Positions 57,434 through 64,000 of a stretch of DNA of 64,000 bases are shown here, piece by piece (within the stretch, counting starts at the first letter, position 1; the number at the start of each line of letters is the position of its first letter). The notes below the pieces were generated by a model. It saw only the letters and a list, made by a program, of their open reading frames with translations, was not told where the DNA came from and did not search any database. Source of the DNA: Corynebacterium sp. BD556 (GTDB lineage Bacteria; Actinomycetota; Actinomycetes; Mycobacteriales; Mycobacteriaceae); the NCBI RefSeq assembly GCF_038452275.1, contig NZ_CP141643.1, positions 372,001-436,000 of the forward strand. The letters are read 5' to 3'. A program made the translations under genes and the position numbers.

Positions 57434-58411
57434 TTATTTGACGTGGACCCGCCCTGTTCCGGGGCGGGTTTCGCCGATCACGGGGTAGCCGGGGACTTCA
57501 CCGACGATGAGCAAACCGCCGGAAGTTTGGGCGTCGGCAAGCATCAGCAGTTCGTCCTCATCGAGGGTGGAGTCGAGGTGGTCCCGAACCCAATCCAGGT
57601 TGCGGCGGGTCCCGCCGGAGACGAAGCCGTCTTTGAGGGCTTGCTGGGCACCGTCGATAAGCGGCACCGTACGGTGGTCGATGATGGCGTCAATGCCGGA
57701 GGCGCGCGCCATCTTAAACAGGTGGCCGAGCAGCCCGAAACCGGTGACGTCGGTGGCGGCCTTCGCTCCGGCAGCGAGGGCGGCGCGGGAGGCATCGCGG
57801 TTGAGGGTGGTCATGACCTGCACGGCGTGGTCGAATACCTCGCCAGTGGTTTTGTGGCGGTTGTTGAGCAGCCCCGAGCCGATCGGCTTGGTCAGGGTGA
57901 TGGGCAGCCCGGGCTCGGCGGCGTCGTTGCGCATCAGCCGCGTCGGGTCGGCGGTGCCGGTGGCGGCCATGCCGTAGATCGGTTCAGGTGCGGTGATGGA
58001 GTGGCCACCGGTGACGGTAATTCCAGCTTCGGTTGCGGCGTCGAGACCGCCGCGCAGGACTTCCCGAATTAGCTCGGCGGGCAGCACCTCGCGGGGCCAA
58101 CCAAGCAAGTTGATGGCGGTGATGGGTGTGCCGCCCATCGCGTAGACATCGGACAAGGCGTTGACCGCTGCGATCTTTCCCCAGGTGTAGGCGTCGTTGA
58201 CCACGGGGGTGAAAAAGTCAGCGGTGGAGATCACAGCAAGATCATCGCGCACGCGGATGGCGGAGGCGTCATCACCGTCATCAAGGCCCACGATGACGTT
58301 GGGGTCGGAAAACCCGATGAGTCCCTTGACGGCGTCCTCCAACTCACCCGGCGGGATTTTGCAGGCGCAGCCGCCTCCTGATGCATACTCAGTGAGTCTA
58401 ATTTCAGTCAT
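57434..58411 (-). CDS. selD: Selenophosphate synthase
   Basis: 325 residues from ATG 58411 (ATG 58420 is possible). The active-site segment YASGGGCACKIPPGEL carries Cys rather than selenocysteine. GLDDGDDASAIRVRDDLAVISTADFFTPVVNDAY, LSDVYAMGGTPITAINL, GGHSITAPEPIYG, ATDVTGFGLLGHL and DAQTSGGLLI are diagnostic. It makes selenophosphate from selenide and ATP. It converges on the fdh operon and diverges from tRNA-Sec. A GC hairpin (57448-57473) near its 3' end may terminate the fdh transcript. Confidence 0.96.
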   Translation of the reverse strand: MTEIRLTEYASGGGCACKIPPGELEDAVKGLIGFSDPNVIVGLDDGDDASAIRVRDDLAVISTADFFTPVVNDAYTWGKIAAVNALSDVYAMGGTPITAINLLGWPREVLPAELIREVLRGGLDAATEAGITVTGGHSITAPEPIYGMAATGTADPTRLMRNDAAEPGLPITLTKPIGSGLLNNRHKTTGEVFDHAVQVMTTLNRDASRAALAAGAKAATDVTGFGLLGHLFKMARASGIDAIIDHRTVPLIDGAQQALKDGFVSGGTRRNLDWVRDHLDSTLDEDELLMLADAQTSGGLLIVGEVPGYPVIGETRPGTGRVHVK

Positions 58412-58433
58412 GGCGACCATGGTATCGTTGCCC

Positions 58434-58531
58434 GGCGGAGGCGTACGTGTCCTGGTGGGCGCCCCAGTCTTCAAAACTGGTGAGGCCGAGCATCTCGGTC
58501 TGGCAGGTTCGATTCCTGTCCGTCTCCGCCA
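58434..58531 (+). tRNA. selC: tRNA-Sec (anticodon UCA)
   Basis: A 98-base cloverleaf with an 8-bp acceptor stem (GGCGGAGG..TCTCCGCC, ending 58530), anticodon arm CCAGTCTTCAAAACTGG with UCA, a long variable arm (GGCCGAGCATCTCGGTC), and a T-arm GGTTCGATTCCTGTCC-like loop. CCA is not encoded. The long acceptor and extra arm are typical of tRNA-Sec. It lies 22 bases from the selD start and 22 bases before selA. Confidence 0.97.
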
Positions 58532-58553
58532 CTGAAGTTGCAAGGAGGCCCCG

Positions 58554-59831
58554 GTGTCAGATCCGCGCCGTCACATCCCCAGAACCGATGCGCTGTGTGC
58601 GCTGGTGGACAACCGGCAGCTCGCACCCGAGGCCGCAAAGGCTCTGGCGAAGCGCTTTCAAGACATGGCGCGCCGCGGGGAAATCCCGGTCGATGAGGTA
58701 GAAACACGTTTCCTGCAGGCCGCGCGGAAGCCTCTGGCAACCATGACGCCGGTGATCAACGCCACCGGGGTGGTCGTACACACCAATATCGGCCGCGCCC
58801 CGCTTTCACAGGCCGCCACGCGGGAACTGACCCGCGCCGCAGCCTATGTCGACGTGGAGATGGACCTCGCTGCCGGAACCCGCTCACGCACCAGGGGAGA
58901 AGGTGCACGACGCGCACTGGTTGAAGCCTGCCCAGCCGCAGAAGCCGCCCTCGTGGTCAACAACGCAGCGGCCGCGTTGCTTTTGGCCACCACGGCTCTG
59001 GCTGAAGGCGGCCGCGTGCTCATCTCCCGCGGCGAGATGATCGAAATCGGCGCCGGTTTCCGCCTGCCCGAGCTGATCGAATCGGCCCGAGTTGAACTTG
59101 AAGAAGTCGGTGCAACCAACCGCACCCACCCGCAGGACTACGCCGCCAAAGCCGGGCAAGCAGCAGCGATTCTCAAGGTGCACCCCTCCAACTACCGGGT
59201 GCAGGGTTTTACCGCCGAGGCCACAGTCGAGCAGTTGCGAAAGATCGCCAACGAGCACAGCCTCGCGCTGATTGTCGATACTGGTTCGGGCCTGCTGCAC
59301 CCCGATCCGGCGTTGCCCGGGGAGCCGGATGCGACCACGGCGCTCGAAGCGGGCGCGGACATCGTTTTGTTTTCCGGCGACAAGCTGCTGGGTGGGCCGC
59401 AGGCTGGTGTGATCTTGGGCAAGCGAGAAAGTGTGGACACACTTGCAAAGCACCCCCTGGCACGCGCGCTTCGCATTGACAAGCTTCGCCTTGCCGCGCT
59501 GGAAGCGAGCGTGCGGGAGCGCACCACACCCACCCACGACTACTTGCACGCTGACCCAGACAGCTTGAGGCGCCGCGCCGAGCGCCTGGCGCACAGCGTG
59601 GGAGCTACCGTGGTCGCCCATGATGGCCGGGTAGGCGGCGGGGGAGCGCCTGGGCACAGGCTGCCGGGGTGGGCGGTGAAACTTCCCGCCTCCGTGGCGG
59701 AGCCTTTGAGAACCGGCCAACCGGCGATTGTTGGGCGTGTCCACGATGGACACCTCCTTATCGACCTGCGATGCGTTCCCCAAACATGCGACGGCGACGT
59801 AGCCGAAAGGATCAAGCAGTGTATGTCGTAG
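58554..59831 (+). CDS. selA: L-seryl-tRNA(Sec) selenium transferase
   Basis: 425 residues from GTG 58554 behind CAAGGAGG. NATGVVVHTNIGRAPLSQAA, VNNAAAALLLATTALAEGG, ISRGEMIEIGAGFRLPELI, VGATNRTHPQDY, KVHPSNYRVQGF and FSGDKLLGGPQAGVILGKRE (PLP-lysine) are typical. It converts Ser-tRNA(Sec) to Sec-tRNA(Sec) with selenophosphate as a homodecamer. It overlaps selB by 13 bases. Confidence 0.97.
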   Translation: MSDPRRHIPRTDALCALVDNRQLAPEAAKALAKRFQDMARRGEIPVDEVETRFLQAARKPLATMTPVINATGVVVHTNIGRAPLSQAATRELTRAAAYVDVEMDLAAGTRSRTRGEGARRALVEACPAAEAALVVNNAAAALLLATTALAEGGRVLISRGEMIEIGAGFRLPELIESARVELEEVGATNRTHPQDYAAKAGQAAAILKVHPSNYRVQGFTAEATVEQLRKIANEHSLALIVDTGSGLLHPDPALPGEPDATTALEAGADIVLFSGDKLLGGPQAGVILGKRESVDTLAKHPLARALRIDKLRLAALEASVRERTTPTHDYLHADPDSLRRRAERLAHSVGATVVAHDGRVGGGGAPGHRLPGWAVKLPASVAEPLRTGQPAIVGRVHDGHLLIDLRCVPQTCDGDVAERIKQCMS

Positions 59832-61576
59832 CCACCGCGGGCCACGTCGACCACGGCAAATCCACTCTGGTTAAGGCGTTGACCGGAATGGAGCCGGACC
59901 GCTGGGAGGAGGAACGCCGCCGGGGGCTGACCATCGACTTAGGTTTCGTGTGGGCAGATATACACGGCGACAATGTCGCTTTCGTGGACGTGCCGGGGCA
60001 TGAAAAATTCATCGCCAACATGCTAGCCGGGGTCGGCCCGGCACCCGTGGTGATGCTCGTCGTTGCCGCCGATGAGGGGTGGATGCGCCAATCCACCGAC
60101 CACCGCGACGCCATTGACGCCTTCGGTATTCGTCACGGCGTGGTGGCGCTGACTCGCGCCGATAAAGCATCCGCGCCGCGCCGGACCCAGGTGCGTGCTG
60201 AGGTCGCCGCGAAACTACAGGGCACCACACTGGAAAAGTGGCCGGTGGTGGAAGTCTCGGCGAAAACTGGCGAGGGCCTAGATGAGCTACGGGAACAACT
60301 CATCGCCGTGCTGCGCGGCGCACCAAAGTCCGACAAAACCACCAGGGTGCGCCTGTGGGTCGACCGCGCGTTTTCCATCAAGGGTGCCGGAACGGTAGTT
60401 ACCGGCACATTAAGCGCCGGAGAAGTCGCCCCCGGCGACGTCATGCAATTGGGTTCACGAAAAGTCAGCGTGCGTGGCATTCACTCCGAAAACCGCGCCA
60501 TCGAGCGCGCCACCCCGGCCATGCGCCTTGCCATAAACCTACGCGACGTGACAACTGATGACGTCCGCCGCGGCAGCGCTTTGACCACACCTGACGTTTG
60601 GCAGATGAGTTCGCTTGTCGACGTCCGCCGGAGCACCGGCACGGCCTTAAACAAGTTGCCACACGAACTGGTCGTGCACATCGGCACAGCCGCCGTGCCG
60701 GCAAAGGTCCGCCCCTTCGGCCCCGATCACGCCCGACTCATCCTGTCAGCCGAGTTGCCGTTGACGCTTGAAGACGCCTTAGTGCTGCGCGGTTCCGGCT
60801 CCGAACACATCCTGGCGGGGGTGCGAGCGCTCGACGTCGATCCGCCCGCCTTGGACAAGCGCGGCGACGGGCGCCGCCGTCTGTCTGCCCTGGAGCACCT
60901 GCCGGACGTCACCGCAGAGATCGCCCGGCGCGTCGCCGTGACCCCGGAGCACCTTCGGCGACTGGGTTACCGTGTGGAAGCTAAACCTCCCCAGGGATCC
61001 GTCGCCTTCGCCGGCTACTGGATCACCGCAACCCAGGTGATGCGGTGGAAAGAAGCACTGCTGACCGCGGCGCGGCAGCACGAAGCCGACCAGCCCCTCT
61101 CGCCCGGCATGAGCACCCACGAGGCGGCAAAAAAGCTTGATCTTCCCGATCCGGCTGTGCTGCCCCTGGTAGCTGCCGCGGCGAAACTCCACCTCGCAGG
61201 CGGCGTTGTCTCCAGCGGCGCGCGGGATGGCCTCGGGGAGGCCGAAGCAGGTATCCGCGAGTTGGAAAAGCACCTCGCCGCCACGCCTCTTATCGCCCCT
61301 GAAGCCCGTGACCTGGAGCGCTGGGGCTTGGGTACGAAGGAGTTGGCAGCGGCGGAGCGCGCCGGGCGGGTGATTCGCGTCGGCGAGACAGTTCTGCTGC
61401 CGAGCGCACCCAAAACGGCGGCGCGCCTGCTTGCTGACCTGCCGGAGCCCTTCTCCGCCTCAGAGGCACGCAAGGCGTGGGGCACCACCCGGCGAGTGGC
61501 CATACCGCTTCTTGAGCTGTTGGACGCACAAGGTATTACGCGCCGGGTTGACGCAACCTCGCGCGTGTTGCGCTAG
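59819..61576 (+). CDS. selB: Selenocysteine-specific elongation factor
   Basis: 585 residues from GTG 59819, behind GAAAGGA and inside the selA end. GTPase motifs AGHVDHGKSTL, RRRGLTIDLGF and DVPGHEKF, then beta-barrel domains (RAFSIKGAGTVVTGTLSAGE) and C-terminal winged helices that bind the SECIS hairpin. It delivers Sec-tRNA to UGA codons marked by SECIS. It is shorter than E. coli SelB (614), within family range. Confidence 0.96.
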   Translation: MYVVATAGHVDHGKSTLVKALTGMEPDRWEEERRRGLTIDLGFVWADIHGDNVAFVDVPGHEKFIANMLAGVGPAPVVMLVVAADEGWMRQSTDHRDAIDAFGIRHGVVALTRADKASAPRRTQVRAEVAAKLQGTTLEKWPVVEVSAKTGEGLDELREQLIAVLRGAPKSDKTTRVRLWVDRAFSIKGAGTVVTGTLSAGEVAPGDVMQLGSRKVSVRGIHSENRAIERATPAMRLAINLRDVTTDDVRRGSALTTPDVWQMSSLVDVRRSTGTALNKLPHELVVHIGTAAVPAKVRPFGPDHARLILSAELPLTLEDALVLRGSGSEHILAGVRALDVDPPALDKRGDGRRRLSALEHLPDVTAEIARRVAVTPEHLRRLGYRVEAKPPQGSVAFAGYWITATQVMRWKEALLTAARQHEADQPLSPGMSTHEAAKKLDLPDPAVLPLVAAAAKLHLAGGVVSSGARDGLGEAEAGIRELEKHLAATPLIAPEARDLERWGLGTKELAAAERAGRVIRVGETVLLPSAPKTAARLLADLPEPFSASEARKAWGTTRRVAIPLLELLDAQGITRRVDATSRVLR

Positions 61577-61598
61577 CGCGCAGGCCAGCAAAAACCAC

Positions 61599-61630
61599 AG
61601 CCCCGACCCTTCCCGGGTGCGGGGCTTTCG
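61599..61630 (+). terminator. Terminator after selB
   Basis: AGCCCCGACCC and GGGTGCGGGGCT pair with one bulge around a short loop, followed by TTTCGG, 22 bases past the selB stop. Confidence 0.75.
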
Positions 61631-61650
61631 GACGGGTCAAAAGCGGAGGT

Positions 61651-62085
61651 TTAGACCCCGTCCGTCTCCTGCGGGTCGTTGTCCGCCTCGTCTTTGGTTT
61701 TGTGGAAGGTGCCGGGTTTGTGCTCCGGCGGAGCGTAAATGGAGTAGACCTTGGCGGTCTCGGTGCCCTCGTTGACGAAGTTGTGCCACTTGCCGGAGGG
61801 CACGAAAATGGCGTCGTCGTGCTTGACTACCTGGTCGACCTCGAGGTTGTCCTCGCTCTCGCCGATCATTGCGTGCAACTCGCCCGCCTCGACGCGGAGG
61901 AACTGGTCGTGGCCGTCGTGGATTTCGGCGCCGATTTCGCCGCCTGGTTCGATTGACATGACGGTTAGCTGGAGGTACTTGCCGGTCCAGAGAGTGTCAC
62001 GAAAGGCATCATTGTTGACGGTTGCCGTCTCAATGTTTGTGACGAAGGGATGAGGTCCGTGATCGGTGCGCAATGCGTCAGACAT
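61651..62085 (-). CDS. Cupin-domain protein
   Basis: 144 residues with both cupin motifs: GGEIGAEIHDGHDQFLRVEAGE (metal His and Glu residues) and PSGKWHNFVNEGTETAKVYSIYAPP. It resembles small cupins often annotated as mannose-6-phosphate isomerase-like, but no reaction can be assigned. The C-terminal tail is acidic. Confidence 0.85.
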   Translation of the reverse strand: MSDALRTDHGPHPFVTNIETATVNNDAFRDTLWTGKYLQLTVMSIEPGGEIGAEIHDGHDQFLRVEAGELHAMIGESEDNLEVDQVVKHDDAIFVPSGKWHNFVNEGTETAKVYSIYAPPEHKPGTFHKTKDEADNDPQETDGV

Positions 62086-62196
62086 GAGATACTCCTCAAA
62101 AAATTAGCGGGTGTTTAACTGTCCACCACCCACCGTAGTGCACAACTGCGTCGCATGCTGGCTCCTGCCGGCACGATAAATCCCTGGTAGGCAAGC

Positions 62197-63126
62197 CTAA
62201 GCAGGCTTTGTTGCACCCACAACGGTCTTTTTGACAAGGCTGACAACGGCGAGGACCGCGAAACCTGTGATAAGTCCCGCGACAAGGGAGATCCCGGTGT
62301 CGACGAGCCAGCCGGCGAATCCACCGCCGACGGCCCCGGCTGCGCGTTCAATCAAATCGTGCGGCCAGTGCCAGCCGATCACCTCGTGCATCCCGCGGAT
62401 GATGAGGTGCCCGCCGACCCACAGCATGGCGACGGTGCCGATGATGCCGATTGCGCTGAGTACATACGGCATGCCTTTGACCAGTCCGCGGCCCAGCTTT
62501 GGCGCGGTGCCGCGGCGGACCATGCCGTGGCCGATATCGTCAATTTTGACCAACAGACCTACCGCGCCGTAGACGGCGACGGTGATGAAGATACCCACCG
62601 AAATTAAAACGGCTGCCTCCATGGCGATCGGTTCTTCTTTGACTTCGTCGAGGGCAATAATCATGATTTCGGCGGACAAAATCAAGTCAGTCACAATAGC
62701 GCTTTTGACGAGGGAATCTTCGTCACTGTCAGTGCGGTGAAGCGCCTCATGCTGCGCGGCATCTTCGTCGCGGCGCACCTTGTGGGCGATCTTTTCCGCA
62801 CCCTCGAAGCACAAATAGGCCCCGCCAACCATGAGGATGGGCACCAGCGCCCAAGGTGCTACCGCGTTGAGGATCAACGCAACGGGCAAGATGAAAAGCA
62901 GCTTGTTGCGGATCGAGCCTTTGGCGATCCGCCAAATCATCGGTAGTTCGCGCGCCGGGGTGACATTAGTGACGTACTGCGGGGTCACCGCAGCGTCATC
63001 GATGACAACTCCCGCCGCCTTCGCGGAAGTCTTGGCGGTCATGCCGGCAACGTCGTCAGCGGAGGCTGCTGCGGTGCGCGCGATCAAGGCGACGTCGTCA
63101 AGCAATGCTAAAAGGCCACCGGACAC
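62197..63126 (-). CDS. DUF808 (YedI-type) membrane protein
   Basis: 309 residues. GLLALLDDVALIARTAAASADDVA and TSAKAAGVVIDDAAVTPQYVTN open the protein, followed by about 6-8 hydrophobic segments. This is the DUF808 family, whose function is unknown. It is monocistronic. Confidence 0.88.
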   Translation of the reverse strand: MSGGLLALLDDVALIARTAAASADDVAGMTAKTSAKAAGVVIDDAAVTPQYVTNVTPARELPMIWRIAKGSIRNKLLFILPVALILNAVAPWALVPILMVGGAYLCFEGAEKIAHKVRRDEDAAQHEALHRTDSDEDSLVKSAIVTDLILSAEIMIIALDEVKEEPIAMEAAVLISVGIFITVAVYGAVGLLVKIDDIGHGMVRRGTAPKLGRGLVKGMPYVLSAIGIIGTVAMLWVGGHLIIRGMHEVIGWHWPHDLIERAAGAVGGGFAGWLVDTGISLVAGLITGFAVLAVVSLVKKTVVGATKPA

Positions 63127-63370
63127 TTGGTAACTCCCCTTAGTTTTGTGGATAACACGAAAAAGACCACTTCAGTGTAGCGGGCTGTGTGCACTCAAGC
63201 AGCAAGCAAAAATTCGACTGAGCTGGCAAAAAACTGCGAACAGGGGAGGAGGCTTTGAGCAAAATTACATATTCTCGCGTCTCGTGTGGTGGAATGTTCT
63301 CTACGTGCTCGTTGTGATGCAATGCACTAGACGGCCGTCCATTGAACGACCTAACTACAAAGGAGATGCT

Positions 63371-64000
63371 GTGGAAATCAAGAAGACAGCAGCCGTAATT
63401 GCGGCAGGCGCCCTGACCCTGGGCCTGGCGGCATGCGGAGATTCCGGATCGAGCGACGCCACTGGCGCAGACTCCGGATCCACCGGCGGAGACAACTACG
63501 TCCTCGTCAACGGCTCCGAGCCGCAGAACCCGCTGGTGCCGGGCGACACTAACGAAGTTGGTGGCGGCCGCATCGTCGACAACATCTACGCGGGCCTGAA
63601 GTACTACGACGCCGAAGGCAACGCTCACAACGAGATGGCCGAATCCATCGAGCTGGAAGGCGAAAAGACCTTCAAAGTTGTGCTCAAAGACGACGTGAAG
63701 TGGTCTGACGGCACCCCGGTCAAGGCCGAGGACTTCGTCAACGCGTGGAACCTCACCATGAAAGAAGCCCTCCTGTCCGCCTCCTTCTACGAACCAATCA
63801 TGGGCTTCGAGGAAGGCAAGGAGTCTATGGAAGGCCTGAAGGTCATCGACGACAAGACCTTCACCATCGAGCTCGACCAGCCGGAAGCCGACTTCCCGGA
63901 GCAGCTCGGCTACTCCGCTTTCTTCCCGCTCCACCCCTCCGCGATGGACGACCTCAAAGCCTACGGTGAAAACCCGATCACCAACGGCCCGTACAAGCTG
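63371..64000 (+). CDS. Peptide-type ABC transporter solute-binding lipoprotein, N-terminal part
   Basis: The frame from GTG 63371, behind AAGGAGA, runs off the window end (210 codons visible). The signal peptide ends in the lipobox LAAC (about residue 22), followed by a Ser/Gly/Asp-rich linker, then NGSEPQNPLVPGDTNEVGGG and IVDNIYAGLKYYDAEG, the start of an SBP_bac_5 (OppA/DppA) fold. VVLKDDVKWSDGTPVKAEDFVNAWN is the family signature. It captures oligopeptides for an ABC importer whose other genes lie beyond the window. The 244 bases upstream hold possible promoter elements but no gene. Confidence 0.92.
   Translation, partial: MEIKKTAAVIAAGALTLGLAACGDSGSSDATGADSGSTGGDNYVLVNGSEPQNPLVPGDTNEVGGGRIVDNIYAGLKYYDAEGNAHNEMAESIELEGEKTFKVVLKDDVKWSDGTPVKAEDFVNAWNLTMKEALLSASFYEPIMGFEEGKESMEGLKVIDDKTFTIELDQPEADFPEQLGYSAFFPLHPSAMDDLKAYGENPITNGPYKL

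Overview
The window reads as a piece of Corynebacterium chromosome (Actinobacteria, moderately high GC). Supporting signs are mycothiol metabolism (mca), the coaA/glyA pair, class II glpX beside a DUF4245 gene, the xseB-xseA / ispH / DUF6542 / rmuC / ychF order known from Corynebacteriales, an LGFP-repeat lipoprotein, and several starts lying 4-7 nt after a TANNNT box (leaderless style). I cannot name the species.

Layout. (1) 1-19.6 kb is core chromosome: mca, a small membrane protein, a Z-prenyl synthase, coaA, glyA, a DUF5997/LysR-effector-domain pair, a lipoprotein, a GNAT, a TetR/MFS drug-efflux pair, fumC, glpX, xseAB, ispH, rmuC, an AI-2E-type permease and ychF. (2) About 19,609-29,281 is a 9.7 kb integrative mobilizable element in the 3' end of ychF. 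It has a large serine integrase, iteron-like repeats, an ArdA-like antirestriction protein, CadD/CmtR cadmium resistance, and a minus-strand operon of HTH protein, P4-type primase-helicase, coiled-coil proteins, MobC and relaxase. The original last codons of ychF (VEFRFNV-stop) survive just past the right end, which fixes both junctions. (3) 29.3-30.7 kb holds a TMEM175-type channel. (4) 30,728-42,002 is an 11.3 kb insertion-sequence island bounded by two inverted copies of an IS110-family element whose transposase carries a C-terminal XRE-type HTH domain. The left copy is nested: IS3 inside IS256 inside IS110, with clean 3-bp and 8-bp target duplications. The right side has an intact IS110 plus a truncated IS256 joined to a second IS3. 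Between them lies a visibly lower-GC cargo: the tail of a HAD hydrolase, a PvcA/DIT1-type isocyanide synthase and an overlapping MFS exporter. (5) 42-52 kb is chromosome again: a secreted purple-acid-type metallophosphatase, an FMN reductase, a spermidine-synthase-like protein, a GNAT, a DHA2 efflux pump, a secreted 5'-nucleotidase and a DUF4185 protein. (6) 52-61.6 kb is a complete selenocysteine locus: a selenoprotein formate dehydrogenase (in-frame TGA followed by a hairpin) with its Fe-S and NrfD-type subunits, then selD, tRNA-Sec(UCA), selA and selB. (7) The window closes with a cupin, a DUF808 membrane protein and the start of a peptide-type ABC solute-binding lipoprotein.

How it fits together: the sel genes supply the machinery that decodes the TGA of the adjacent fdh operon. 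The ychF element combines integration, transfer, antirestriction and cadmium resistance. The IS island appears to have imported a remnant isocyanide biosynthesis/export cassette, which I consider the most interesting cargo, together with the HTH-fused IS110 and its structured non-coding left end.
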